Assembly: GCA_944389715.1 (NCBI GenBank)
Contig: CALXNI010000016.1
Coordinates: 1 to 30,350 of the forward strand
DNA from: an uncultured Clostridia bacterium
GTDB taxonomy: Bacteria > Bacillota > Clostridia > TANB77 > CAG-508
Reading direction: 5' to 3'
DNA: 30,350 nucleotides
Under the pieces are notes generated by a model that was not told the DNA's origin, did no database searches, and was given only the letters and a program-made list of their open reading frames with translations. The translations under genes were made by a program, and so were the position numbers. Positions 1 to 8,219 of this stretch are shown piece after piece. Position 1 is the first letter of the stretch. Every line of letters starts with the position of its first letter.

Positions 1-26
1 GGTCGCTGTGGGCAGCGACCCCTACA
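1..26. repeat. GC-rich dispersed palindrome (edge copy)
   Basis: A GC-rich palindrome (GGTCGCTG...CAGCGACC) followed by CCTACAC, in otherwise AT-rich DNA. It is the reverse orientation of the element at 30202-30228 and related to those at 5785, 12094, 20305 and 24570. It is cut by the window edge. No coding potential seen. Confidence 0.8.
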
Positions 27-114
27 CAACTTTCAAATTATATGTGTATTAGAGGTAACACATAATATAGATATAATTTGAAATATAGAAATGCTTTAGA
101 AAGGAATGTGGAAC

Positions 115-1267
115 ATGGCAAATAAAAGGGATTATTATGAAGTGCTAGGAGTAAGTAAAACAGCAACCGATGAGGAAATAAAAAAAGCATATAGAAAACT
201 TGCTAAAAAATATCATCCAGATGCAAATCCAGATAATAAAAAAGAAGCAGAAGAAAAATTTAAAGAAGTATCAGAAGCTTATGAAACCTTATCCGATTCT
301 CAAAAAAGAAGAATGTATGATCAATTCGGTCATGATGGACCACAGGGATTTGGAGGAGGAGCAGGTAGCAACGGATATTATTCATATTCTACATCTGGCT
401 TTGATGGGTTCTCTGATTTTGGAGATTTAGGAGATATTTTTTCTTCATTTTTTGGAGGAGGATTTGGAGGAAGAACTTCAAGACAAAAAGCAGGTCCAAA
501 AAAGGGAAGAGATTTAAAATATAATATGACTATAACATTTGAAGAATCATATTTAGGAGTAGAAAAAGAAATAGCAATATCAAGAGAGGAAGAGTGCCCT
601 ACTTGCCATGGTTCGAAAGCAAAACCTGGAACAACAGTTGAAACTTGCAAGGCTTGCGGAGGAACAGGTACAATAAGACAAACTGTTTCTACAATACTTG
701 GACAAATGCAAACTACAAAAACATGTCCTAATTGTGGAGGAGAAGGAAAAGTAATAAAAGAAAAATGTCCAGATTGCAGGCGGAAGAGGGAAAATAAGAA
801 AACCAGTAAAAATAAAAGTAAAAATACCTGCAGGAATTGCTGATAATCAAACAGTAGTGCTAAGAGGAGAAGGAGAGCCAGGAGAAAAGGGCGGACCAAA
901 AGGAGATTTATATATAGTAGTAAGTATAAAAAGACATAGTATTTTTTCAAGGAATGGAGATAATGTAGTTTGTGAAATCCCAATTACATTTACACAAGCA
1001 ACACTTGGGGCAGATTTAAAAATCCCAATGGTAGATGGAAGTAAGGAAAATTATAGAATTCCAGAAGGAACACAAACAGGAACTAAATTTACAGTAAGAA
1101 ATAAAGGATTTAAATCTGTAAACGGAAATTGGAATGGTGATTTTGTGTTTACAGTAATAGTACAAACACCAAAAAAATTAACAACAGAGCAGAGAGAACT
1201 ATTAACTAAACTTGCAAAAACAATGAATGAACAACCACCAGTAAGAAAAAGAGGAATATTTGGATAA
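115..1267 (+). CDS. dnaJ: Chaperone protein DnaJ, read through a CGG +1 frameshift
   Basis: Hsp40 co-chaperone that stimulates DnaK ATPase and binds unfolded protein. The first reading frame gives a J domain with the HPD triad at residues 34-36, a Gly/Phe-rich linker (about 75-130) and zinc motifs at residues 161 (CPTCHGS), 178 (CKACGGTG), 204 (CPNCGGEG) and 218 (CPDCR-). Inside the fourth motif the in-frame codon at 781-783 is CGG. Staying in frame stops at 841-843. Skipping C781 gives CPDCRGRGK and then the usual C-terminal domains (KIPAGIADNQ, RGDLYI-like strand, PITFTQATLG) to 1267. The product is about 383 residues, normal for DnaJ. I chose ATG 115 (MANKRDYYEVLGV, with AAAGGA about 9 nt upstream) over ATG 106, which overlaps that site. 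Being the dnaK partner and otherwise undamaged, it is most likely functional rather than a pseudogene. Confidence 0.95.
781..784 (+). other. +1 frameshift site CGG-A in dnaJ
   Basis: In-frame CGG followed by A; reading GGA at 782-784 continues the fourth zinc motif (conserved Gly, residue 223). The preceding codon is AGG. The zero frame stops 20 codons later. Re-pairing of the P-site tRNA from AGG to GGC is not favourable, so A-site four-base decoding or C skipping is the likelier route (inference). Confidence 0.85.
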
Positions 1268-1311
1268 AGTTGAAAATATAAGAAAACTTGTGATAAAATT
1301 AGTTATAAGGA

Positions 1312-1338
1312 TTGTAGGGGCGGGCCTCGTGTCCGCAT
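1312..1338. repeat. Degenerate GC-rich palindrome
   Basis: TTGTAGGGGCGGGCCTCG followed by TGTCCGCAT between dnaJ and rsmE. It shares the TTGTAGGGGCG head with the other palindromes of the window, but its arms match poorly. Confidence 0.55.
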
Positions 1339-1373
1339 ATAATTATGTATAAAATAAAAAAGAGGAATAATAT

Positions 1374-2129
1374 ATGCCAAAATTTTTTGTAAAAAGTAAT
1401 CAAATAAAAGACAACAAAGTTATAATAACAGGTGAAGATGTAAATCATATAAAAAATGTTTTAAGATTAAATGTAGATGATAATATACAAGTATGTAATC
1501 TAGAAACATCTGAAAATTATACATGTGGAATAATAAAATTAAATACTAGCAATATTGAGTGTAATATATTTAACAAAATAAATTCTGAGGCTGAATCAAA
1601 CATATATATAAATATATTTCAAGGAATTCCTAAATCGAATAAAATGGAATTAATAATACAAAAATGCGTAGAATTGGGAGCAGCTGAAATAACTCCTGTA
1701 GAAATGAAAAGATGTGTTGCTAAAATAGAAGAAAAAAACAAGTGTAAAAAAATTTTAAGATGGCAAAAAATATCAGAGGTTGCAGCAAAACAATCTGGTA
1801 GAGATAAAGTACCAAAAATAAATGATGTAATAAATATTAAAAATATTTGTAATTTAATTAGTGAATATGATATAGTATTAGTAGCATATGAAAATGAAGA
1901 AAAAAATACTTTAAAAAATGAGTTAAAAAAATTAAAATATAAAAATAATAACATAATAAAAATTGGAATCATAATAGGACCAGAAGGTGGAATAGATAAA
2001 AAAGAAATTAATTTGTTAAAAGAAGCAGGAGTAAAAGTAGTTACTCTAGGGAAAAGAATATTAAGAACTGAAACAGTAGCATTTGTTTTAACAAGCATAA
2101 TAATGTATGAATTAGGTGATCTAGGATGA
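1374..2129 (+). CDS. rsmE: 16S rRNA (uracil-1498-N3)-methyltransferase
   Basis: SPOUT-family enzyme that uses S-adenosylmethionine to methylate U1498 of 16S rRNA. The 251-residue length is typical. The N-terminal part (MPKFFV, then GEDVNHIKNVLRL) matches the PUA-like domain, and the C-terminal knot motifs are IIIGPEGGIDKKE near residue 200 and TLGKRILRTETVAFV near 222-236. The central segment KCVELGAAEITPVEMKRC is also family-typical. It is preceded by AGAGGAAT and ends in TGA, which shows that UGA is a normal stop in this genome. dnaJ followed by a methyltransferase of this type is a common Firmicutes neighbourhood. Confidence 0.93.
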   Translation: MPKFFVKSNQIKDNKVIITGEDVNHIKNVLRLNVDDNIQVCNLETSENYTCGIIKLNTSNIECNIFNKINSEAESNIYINIFQGIPKSNKMELIIQKCVELGAAEITPVEMKRCVAKIEEKNKCKKILRWQKISEVAAKQSGRDKVPKINDVINIKNICNLISEYDIVLVAYENEEKNTLKNELKKLKYKNNNIIKIGIIIGPEGGIDKKEINLLKEAGVKVVTLGKRILRTETVAFVLTSIIMYELGDLG

Positions 2130-2181
2130 ATTAATTCTTAATATTCTTAAAATAACAATAGATTTCTTTAGTGGAGGTTTT

Positions 2182-2883
2182 ATGAAAAAAAGTACAATAG
2201 AAAAAATTGAAAAAGAAATAGATGAAAAATCTAAATTACCTGACAATATAAAGGATAATATAAGAAAAGAAGTATTTACTAATATTTTAATAGCAGTAAT
2301 TATAATATTATACTTTATTTTTATAGTTTCTGGTAGTATTGGTACTACAAAAAATGTTAGAACAATAGACTTAAATATTTTTAGTATATTATTTTTAGCA
2401 ATAGCTATAACTTTATTTGAAATAGCCTATAGAAAAGAAAATGTAAAGCTAGCAGTTCATGGTGTAGAATCTTTAGTAATTGCGATATTTACACTATTTT
2501 TGCCATATATTATATTTGAATTAGATGAAACTTATAAAAAATATTATTTAATGTCTAGCATATATATTGCTACTTATTATAGTATAAAATCTATATATAT
2601 ATCTACAAAAACAAAAAATACATATATGAACAGCATTAGTGACGTAAATGAAATATTAAAAAAAGAAAAATCAAAAAAAATAAATAGCGAAAACATAGAA
2701 GAACGAAAAGAAGAGGTAGATAATTATAGTAACACTAAGCAAAATAATGAAGAAATTATTTATAAAAAAAGAGGAAGACCTAAAAAAGTTCAAAGTTTAA
2801 AACAGGAAGAAGATAAAAAGCAGAAAACAAATGAAACAAAAAAGAGAGGTAGACCTAGAAAGGCGGTAACAAATAATGATTAA
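2182..2883 (+). CDS. Membrane protein with two C-terminal AT-hook motifs, function unknown
   Basis: I do not recognise the family. The 233-residue protein has a charged N-terminus, then about four hydrophobic stretches: residues 32-54 (LIAVIIILYFIFIVSG), 63-80, 90-113 and 120-138. A long hydrophilic, Lys/Glu-rich tail follows. The tail carries two near-identical basic motifs, KKRGRPKK (about residue 193) and KKRGRPRK (about residue 221), the classic AT-hook core GRP flanked by basic residues. AT-hooks bind the minor groove of AT-rich DNA. A polytopic membrane protein with a DNA-binding tail suggests a tether between membrane and chromosome, but that is inference. The start has a GTGGAGG site. 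The gene overlaps yicC by 8 nt, so the two are probably co-translated. Confidence 0.75.
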   Translation: MKKSTIEKIEKEIDEKSKLPDNIKDNIRKEVFTNILIAVIIILYFIFIVSGSIGTTKNVRTIDLNIFSILFLAIAITLFEIAYRKENVKLAVHGVESLVIAIFTLFLPYIIFELDETYKKYYLMSSIYIATYYSIKSIYISTKTKNTYMNSISDVNEILKKEKSKKINSENIEERKEEVDNYSNTKQNNEEIIYKKRGRPKKVQSLKQEEDKKQKTNETKKRGRPRKAVTNND

Positions 2884-3754
2884 AAGTATGACAGGATTTG
2901 GTAGAGGCATTTATGAAAACGAAGGCAGAGAATATTTAGTTGAGATAAAATCTGTTAATAATCGTTATAATGATATAAGTATAAAAATACCTAAGAACCT
3001 AAATTATTTAGAGGAAAAAGTAAAAAAAGAAATTTTGAATAGTGTATCTAGAGGAAAAATTGATGTTTTTATAACTTTTACTAATAATAGTGAGAAATGT
3101 AAAAATATAAGTATAAATACTGAAATTGTAAAAAAATATGTAGAAGAATTAAAAAAATTAGCAGAAGAAACAAAAATAATTGATAATATTAATATAATAG
3201 ATATATCTAAATTTCCTGATGTTATGAATGTAAAACTTGAGGAAGATGCAGAAGAAATAATAGAAAATGAATTAAGAATTGCTTTAAATGCTGCATTAAA
3301 TGGCCTTATAGAAATGAGAAGTAAAGAAGGACTAAAAATAAAAGAAGATTTAGAAACTAGAATTAATGGGATTTCTAAAAAAATAGAAGAAATTTCAAAC
3401 ATATCTACTGGACTTGTAGATGAATATATAGTAAAATTAGAAGCAAGGATAAAAGAATTATTAAAAACAGATGTTGTGGATGAGGCAAGGCTAGCCCAAG
3501 AAGTTGTTATATATTCTGATAAATGTTCTGTAGAAGAGGAACTAACAAGGCTAAAGAGTCATATTTCTCAGTTTTTGGAATTACTAAATGAAAATAAATC
3601 AATAGGCAAAAAAATGGATTTTCTAATTCAGGAAATGAATAGGGAAACAAATACCATAGGATCAAAAGCCAATAATTTAGAAATTACGAATTTAGTTGTT
3701 GATATAAAAACAGAGCTTGAGAATATACGTGAACAGGTACAGAATATAGAATAG
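2876..3754 (+). CDS. yicC: YicC-family endoribonuclease-like protein
   Basis: The start IKSMTGFGRG and the C-terminal block DFLIQEMNRETNTIGSKANNLEITNLVVDIKTELENIREQVQNIE are hallmarks of the YicC family (YicC N-terminal domain plus DUF1732). Members have been linked to RNA turnover, and E. coli YicC has RNase activity. The protein has 292 residues, normal for the family. The context, directly upstream of remA, rpoZ and gmk, is the standard Firmicutes arrangement. The middle of the protein (about residues 75-190) is strongly charged and likely helical. It contains two CGT arginine codons (2963, 3728), showing that CGU is read as arginine in this genome. Confidence 0.93.
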   Translation: MIKSMTGFGRGIYENEGREYLVEIKSVNNRYNDISIKIPKNLNYLEEKVKKEILNSVSRGKIDVFITFTNNSEKCKNISINTEIVKKYVEELKKLAEETKIIDNINIIDISKFPDVMNVKLEEDAEEIIENELRIALNAALNGLIEMRSKEGLKIKEDLETRINGISKKIEEISNISTGLVDEYIVKLEARIKELLKTDVVDEARLAQEVVIYSDKCSVEEELTRLKSHISQFLELLNENKSIGKKMDFLIQEMNRETNTIGSKANNLEITNLVVDIKTELENIREQVQNIE

Positions 3755-3780
3755 AATTAATTAAAATATATATGAAGTAT

Positions 3781-3876
3781 GGAAGTGAGAAGTGGGATGT
3801 GAGAAGTGGAAGATTAAGATATTTCTACGAGGCATATCCCTAGAGGCACACTTCACACCTCACATTTCGCACTTCT
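3781..3876. repeat. Long hairpin repeat with heptamer-like arms
   Basis: The left arm (3781-3810) is made of degenerate GTGAGAAGT/GGGATGT units. The right arm (3846-3875) is its complement (CACACTTCACACCTCAC...). The loop has CTACGAGG. Related elements lie at 8220, 8837 and 10844. It sits between yicC and remA and could fold into a large RNA hairpin in the operon transcript. Confidence 0.8.
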
Positions 3877-3908
3877 TATATTATACATTAGATAAAGGAG
3901 ATGAAAGA

Positions 3909-4169
3909 ATGCAATTAATTAATATTGGATTTGGAAATATTGTTTCTGCAAATAGAGTTATAACAATAGTAAGTCCAGAGTCTGCACCAATAAAAAGATT
4001 AGTGCAAGAAGCAAAAGATAGTAAAATGGCAGTTGATGCAACTTGTGGAAGAAGAACAAGGGCTGTAATAATAATGGATTCAGGACATGTGATATTATCA
4101 GCGGTACAACCAGAAACAGTTGCTTCAAGATTGGACAAAGATGTAAATAAAGATGTTATAGAAGAATAG
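3909..4169 (+). CDS. remA: RemA/DUF370-family extracellular matrix regulator
   Basis: The 86-residue product MQLINIGFGNIVSANRVI... with SPESAPIKRLVQEAK, DATCGRRTRAVIIMDSGHVILSAVQPETVASRL matches RemA, a small DNA-binding regulator that in Bacillus subtilis activates biofilm matrix operons. I set the start at ATG 3909, with AAGGAG eight bases upstream. A longer in-frame extension to 3792 runs through the hairpin repeat and is not credible. It lies between yicC and rpoZ as in many Clostridia. Its function in this organism (matrix or other) cannot be read from the sequence. Confidence 0.93.
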   Translation: MQLINIGFGNIVSANRVITIVSPESAPIKRLVQEAKDSKMAVDATCGRRTRAVIIMDSGHVILSAVQPETVASRLDKDVNKDVIEE

Positions 4170-4184
4170 AAAGGATTGATTAAA

Positions 4185-4376
4185 ATGATTATAAAACCTA
4201 CAGTAACAGACCTATTAAAAATATTTGATAATAGATATGAATTAGTAATTGCTACTGCAAAAAGAGCAAGACAAATAGCAGCAGGTAGCACAGTGCTTAC
4301 AAACGTAAAAGAGAAATCGGCAGTTACTCTTGCAGCAAATGAAATTTCAGAGGGAAAGGTGAAAGTAATATGCTAG
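4185..4376 (+). CDS. rpoZ: RNA polymerase omega subunit
   Basis: Small (63 residues) subunit that helps assemble RNA polymerase. It shows the family block DLLKIFDNRYELVIATAKRARQIAAG followed by KEKSAVTLAANEISEGKVKV. I chose ATG 4185 with AAAGGA upstream; a TTG at 4176 is possible but overlaps that site. Its stop codon overlaps the start of gmk (ATG at 4370), so translation is coupled. The order remA-rpoZ-gmk is swapped compared with the more common remA-gmk-rpoZ. Confidence 0.92.
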   Translation: MIIKPTVTDLLKIFDNRYELVIATAKRARQIAAGSTVLTNVKEKSAVTLAANEISEGKVKVIC

Positions 4377-4936
4377 TATTACTATCAGGAGTATCTGGCT
4401 CAGGAAAAGATACAATAAAAAAAGAATTGTTAAAAAGAATGGATAATGTAATAACTATGCCATCTTACACAGATAGGCCACCAAGGCCTGGAGAAGTAAA
4501 TGGGGGAGTATATAATTTTGTAACTACTCAAGAGTTTGAAGAAAAAATTAAAGAAAATGAGTTTTATGAATACTCTGTTCATCATGAGCATTATTACGGA
4601 ACATCAAAAAAGATTCTAAATGAAAATATTAAAAAAGGAAAAATAATAGTAAAAGATATTGAAGTAAACGGAACAGAAAATTTAATGAAATTATTAAAAG
4701 ATGAAATAAAAATTGTAACAATATTTTTAAGAGTTCCAAAAGAAGAATTGAGAAGAAGACTAGAACATAGAATAGAAAAAGCTAGTATAAAGGAAATAGA
4801 ATTAAGACTAAATAGATTTGATTATGAAGAATCTAAAATAGGGATATATGATTATGTTATAAAAAATGATGATTTAGAAAAAACGGTGCAGATAATAATG
4901 ACAATAATAAAAAATGAATATAAATTAATACACTAA
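4370..4936 (+). CDS. gmk: Guanylate kinase
   Basis: Phosphorylates GMP to GDP with ATP, in purine nucleotide synthesis and (p)ppGpp homeostasis. The P-loop GVSGSGKDT is at residues 7-15, and the GMP-binding segment SYTDRPPRPGEVNGGVYNFV at about 31-50 (usually S.TTR.PR.GE..G..Y.FV). This is followed by FEEKIKENEFYEYSVHHEHYYGTSKK. It has 188 residues, slightly short of about 200 but complete. The start overlaps the end of rpoZ. A strong hairpin 46 nt after the stop probably ends the operon. Confidence 0.95.
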   Translation: MLVLLSGVSGSGKDTIKKELLKRMDNVITMPSYTDRPPRPGEVNGGVYNFVTTQEFEEKIKENEFYEYSVHHEHYYGTSKKILNENIKKGKIIVKDIEVNGTENLMKLLKDEIKIVTIFLRVPKEELRRRLEHRIEKASIKEIELRLNRFDYEESKIGIYDYVIKNDDLEKTVQIIMTIIKNEYKLIH

Positions 4937-4981
4937 CAATTTACAAAAATTGTAAAAAAAGCATTGACAATAAAATGGTTA

Positions 4982-5019
4982 AATGGTAGACTAGGATTAT
5001 AGACTTAGTCTACCATTTT
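4982..5019 (+). terminator. Rho-independent terminator after gmk
   Basis: Inverted repeat AATGGTAGACTA / TAGTCTACCATT with a 12-nt loop followed by a short T run. A TTGACA at about 4964 just upstream could also be a promoter element, but no good -10 follows. Confidence 0.75.
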
Positions 5020-5053
5020 GACAAAAAACAAAAAGAAAGGAGGATAAAAAAGA

Positions 5054-5335
5054 ATGTCTAAGGAATTTGAAAGCAAAGTACTAGAATTTATCAATATTAC
5101 TCAAAAAAGTTTTAAGAGTATAGAAGAAAGATTTGATAATTTACATAAATCTGTTGTTTTAATTGAAGATAAAGTTATCACAGAATTTCCAGCATTATTC
5201 GAAGCTTTTGAACTTCATCAAGAAATGCATAAAGATTATGATGAAAAGAATTCATACTTAAGTGCAAAAGTAGAAGAAGATTCTATGAGAATATCAGTTT
5301 TAGAAGAACAAGTTAAATTCTTAAAAAACAATTAA
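5054..5335 (+). CDS. Small coiled-coil protein of unknown function
   Basis: A 93-residue soluble protein with no signal peptide or membrane segment. Its heptad-like pattern (FINITQKSFKSIEERFDNLHKSVVLIEDKV, then MRISVLEEQVKFLKNN) predicts two helical coiled-coil stretches around a short FPALFEAFELHQEMH segment. I do not recognise a family. It has a very strong AGGAGG site and lies between two hairpin terminators, so it is probably a single-gene transcript. It could be a small structural or adaptor protein; nothing in the sequence gives a function. Confidence 0.75.
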   Translation: MSKEFESKVLEFINITQKSFKSIEERFDNLHKSVVLIEDKVITEFPALFEAFELHQEMHKDYDEKNSYLSAKVEEDSMRISVLEEQVKFLKNN

Positions 5336-5372
5336 TTACTTAATATTTTAAATCAAATGTAATTCAAAATTA

Positions 5373-5434
5373 ACAAAGAGGCTTAAATATATAATTTATA
5401 AATATTTAAATTATATATCTAAGCCTCTTTGTGA
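5373..5434. terminator. Bidirectional terminator
   Basis: A long inverted repeat, ACAAAGAGGCTTA...(AT-rich)...TAAGCCTCTTTGT, between the plus-strand coiled-coil gene and the minus-strand yhbY gene. The outer stem is GC-bearing and both sides end in A/T runs, so it can serve both converging transcripts. Confidence 0.8.
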
Positions 5435-5446
5435 TGTTCTTAGTGA

Positions 5447-5734
5447 CTAAGGAAGTTCTATTTTAGAATTTTTTTTCTTTTGTCTAAATAAAGTTATTTT
5501 ATTTCCAATAACTTGTACTACAAAAGAATTAGTTCTTTCAGCAATTTTAAAAGATAAGTTTTTAGCAGATTCTGGTGCTGTTTCTAAAACAGTAATTTTA
5601 ATTAACTCTCTTGCCTCTAATGCATCGTCTAATTGCTTTATTAAATTATCATTAACGCCATTTTTACCAACTTGAAAAATTGCTTCTATTTTATTTGATA
5701 AACCTCTTAAATAAGCTCTTTGTTTACTCGTCAT
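5447..5734 (-). CDS. yhbY: YhbY/CRM-domain RNA-binding protein
   Basis: Small RNA-binding protein associated with large-subunit ribosome precursors in other bacteria. The 95 residues match the CRM (CRS1-YhbY) domain: MTSKQRAYLRGLSNKIEAIFQVGKNGV with the GxxG loop (GKNG) near residue 23, then LIKQLDDALEARELIKITVLE and ERTNSFVVQVIGNKITLFRQ. AGGAG lies 7 nt before the start. Codons are like its neighbours. It is divergent from priA, with a palindromic repeat pair in the gap between them. Confidence 0.93.
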   Translation of the reverse strand: MTSKQRAYLRGLSNKIEAIFQVGKNGVNDNLIKQLDDALEARELIKITVLETAPESAKNLSFKIAERTNSFVVQVIGNKITLFRQKKKNSKIELP

Positions 5735-5784
5735 AAAAATCTCCTATCTATAAACTGGAATTTGCTTTGCAAATTTGATATTTG

Positions 5785-5861
5785 GTTGTAGGGGCGAACT
5801 GTGTTCGCCCGATAATGCCCAAATGTTTTATTTGCGGGCGAACACAGTTCGCCCCTACAAC
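5785..5861. repeat. Pair of inverted GC-rich palindromic elements
   Basis: Two 27-bp copies (5785-5811 and 5835-5861) in opposite orientation, perfect complements of each other, separated by 23 bp. Each starts GTTGTAGGGGCGAACTG and contains its own GGGCGAA/TTCGCCC stem. The same element is at 20305-20328, with variants at 12094, 24570, 30202 and 30245. It lies between the divergent yhbY and priA genes. Confidence 0.9.
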
Positions 5862-5990
5862 GTATACAATTAATTTCCAACCTCTAATCTCTAGACAATA
5901 AATCACAATTTATTTTAGTACATTTTTTATTAAAAATCAACCCTTGAGAATAATGTTCATTTTTGATATACTTATATGCAAGGTGAAAAA

Positions 5991-8216
5991 ATGGTAGCAG
6001 AAGTGATTATAAACACAATTGCAAAGGAACTAAATAGAACTTATGATTATATAGTGCCAGACTCTATTTCAAGCGATTTAAAAATAGGGTCTAGAGTTTT
6101 TGTGCCTTTTGGTAAAACAAAACAAGAAGAGGGATTTGTTATTGGATTTAAAGAAAAATCAGAATTTGCAAACAAAGAAATTATAAAAATAGAAGATAAT
6201 ATTTTAACAGAAGAAAATATAAAACTCGCAAGACTTATGTCAAAAAGATATTTTTGCAATATATCAGATGCCTTAAGACTTATGCTTCCACCAGGAAATA
6301 CTACTAAAAATATTGCAAATAGAATGAAGGATAAAACAGGAAATTTTGTATATTTAAAAAAGAGTATTGAAGAAATAGAATTTGAAATTGAGCAAAACAA
6401 AATAAAATCTGAAAAACAAAAACGCATATTAAATTTTTTGCTTGAAAATGAAGGCATTCATATACAAGACTTAGAAATAATAACAGACACAAGTAGAAGT
6501 ATAATAAAAACACTAGAAAAAAATGGATATATTGAGATAATAGAAGAAAAGATAGAAAGAAATCCATTTATAAACAAAAAAATAAAACCAGATAAACCTT
6601 TAAAATTAACTGCAGAACAGCAAAATGCATACAACAAAATAAAGGATAGCAAATATAAAGAATTTTTAATATATGGAGTAACAGGTTCACGGAAAAACAG
6701 AAATTTATTTACAGTTAATAGAAAATGTATTAAAACAAAATAAAACAGCAATTATGCTAGTCCCAGAAATATCGCTAACTCCACAAATGGTAGATAGATT
6801 TCTTGCAAGATTTGGAGATTGTATAGCAGTATTACATAGCAAACTTTCTATTGGAGAAAGACATGACCAGTGGAAAAAAATAAAAGAAGAAAAAGCAAAA
6901 ATTGTTATAGGAGCAAGGTCTGCAATTTTTGCACCAATAAAAAAATTAGGAATAATAATTATAGATGAAGAACATGATTTATCATATAAATCAGATATGA
7001 CACCAAGGTTTAATGCAAAAGATATAGCAAGATACCTTGCAAAACAAAACAATATACCACTAGTTTTGCGGAAGTGCTACACCAGATTTAAAAACGTTTT
7101 ATAAGGCAAAATCACGGAAAAATTGAATTAATAACACTTAAAAAAAGGGCTAACAAGCTAAGTATGCCAGAAATAGAAATTATAGACTTAAGACAAGAAT
7201 TAGCTAATGGTAATAGAACGATATTAAGTAATAAATTACATGAAGAAATTGAAAAAAATCTTGGAAAAAAAGAACAAACCATTTTATTTTTAAACAGAAG
7301 AGGATTTTCAACATTTGTTATGTGTAGAGATTGTGGATATACTGTAAAATGTAAGAAGTGCAATATTAGTTTAACATACCATGAATTTACAGATACTTTA
7401 AAATGCCACTATTGTGGATATGAAATTCCAAATTTAAAAACATGCCCTAGCTGTAAAAGTAAAAATATAAAATACTTTGGAACAGGGACAGAAAAATTAG
7501 AAAATGAAATACAAAAAATATTTCCACAAGCAAAAACAATTAGAATGGATATAGATACAGTAACTAAAAAAAATTCCCATGAGAAAATTTTAAGTAAATT
7601 TAAAAATGAAAATATTGATATATTAATAGGAACACAAATGGTAGTAAAAGGTCATCATTTTCCAAATGTTACATTAGTTGGAGTAATTGCAGCAGATAGC
7701 AGTTTAAATATAGAAGACTATAGGGCAAACGAAAGAACATTTGATATTCTAACACAAGTAGCAGGAAGAGCAGGAAGAGAAAAAGAAGGAAGAGTAATAA
7801 TACAAACATATAATCCGGAAAATTTTGTAATAGAATGTGCTAAAAAACAAAATTATGATATTTTTTATAGTACAGAAATAGAACTAAGAAAAGAATTGAA
7901 ATATCCACCATTTTGCGATATAATATTATTTGGAATAAGTTCAAAAGATAAAGAAAAAGCACAAAATGCATCAAAAAAATTTCATGAAATTTTGCAAAAA
8001 AATACAAATAAATATAAAGTTCCTATAACAATATATAATCCAGTAGTAGCACCAATTAGTAAGATTAAAAATAATTATAGATGGAGAATAATAGCTAAAT
8101 GTAATTTAAGCAATAATATTTTAAATTTGGTAAATAATACATTAGAAGATTATTATAAATTAAAGATAAAAAATGTAAGGATTATAGTTGATACTAATCC
8201 AAATAATATGAATTAG
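5991..8216 (+). CDS. priA: Primosomal replication-restart helicase PriA, read through three CGG +1 frameshifts
   Basis: 3'-to-5' DNA helicase that reloads the replisome at stalled forks. Four frame segments join into one protein of about 740 residues, normal for PriA. The N-terminal DNA-binding part is residues 1-105. Walker A GVTGSGKTE is at about 228-236 and is completed only by skipping C6690. Next come LVPEISLTPQM, IGARSAIFAP and DEEH at 325-328. The motif LGSATPD at about 359-365 is completed only by skipping C7069. FYKAKSGKIELI follows, completed by skipping C7115. Eight zinc cysteines (444, 447, 453, 456, 471, 474, 484, 487) and GTQMVVKGHHFPNVTLVGV come next. ATG 5991 has AGGTG upstream. 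No other damage is present: no in-frame stops, deletions or A-tract slips. It lies upstream of def and fmt as usual; coaBC is absent. Confidence 0.95.
6690..6693 (+). other. +1 frameshift site CGG-A in priA, site 1 (Walker A)
   Basis: GGT TCA [C]GGA AAA ACA: the in-frame codon is CGG. Skipping the C gives G-S-G-K-T, the Walker A lysine/threonine motif. The zero frame stops at 6741-6743. The preceding codon is TCA. Confidence 0.88.
7069..7072 (+). other. +1 frameshift site CGG-A in priA, site 2 (LGSATP motif)
   Basis: GTT TTG [C]GGA AGT GCT ACA CCA: the C-skipped reading gives VLGSATP, a conserved PriA helicase motif. The zero frame stops at 7102-7104. The preceding codon is TTG. Confidence 0.88.
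7115..7118 (+). other. +1 frameshift site CGG-A in priA, site 3
   Basis: AAA TCA [C]GGA AAA ATT GAA TTA: the C-skipped reading gives K-S-G-K-I-E-L. The zero frame reaches TGA three codons later (7124-7126). It is only 46 nt downstream of site 2. The preceding codon is TCA, as at site 1. Confidence 0.88.
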
Positions 8217-8219
8217 TGA

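Noticed and set aside
378..983. Minus-strand open frame across dnaJ
   Set aside because: Low-complexity leucine-rich shadow of the dnaJ coding strand with no ribosome site. The same holds for the other long minus-strand frames across rsmE, fmt, priA, gmk and proS.
3792..3908. A longer N-terminus for RemA
   Set aside because: The extension is the translation of the hairpin repeat. The family starts at MQLINIG, which has its own AAGGAG.
5785..5861. CRISPR repeats
   Set aside because: Only two copies, in opposite orientation, with a short AT-rich spacer and no cas genes. They belong to a dispersed palindrome family.
115..8216. dnaJ and priA (and the DUF84 and DUF368 genes) as decayed pseudogenes
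   Set aside because: All motifs and lengths are intact apart from identical one-base C insertions at CGG. Decay would bring stops, deletions and varied indels, and the dnaJ and priA products are important for the cell.
7164..8216. The C-terminal part of PriA as a separate gene starting at 7164
   Set aside because: There is no ribosome site before that ATG, and the upstream segments carry the missing helicase motifs in the right order and spacing.
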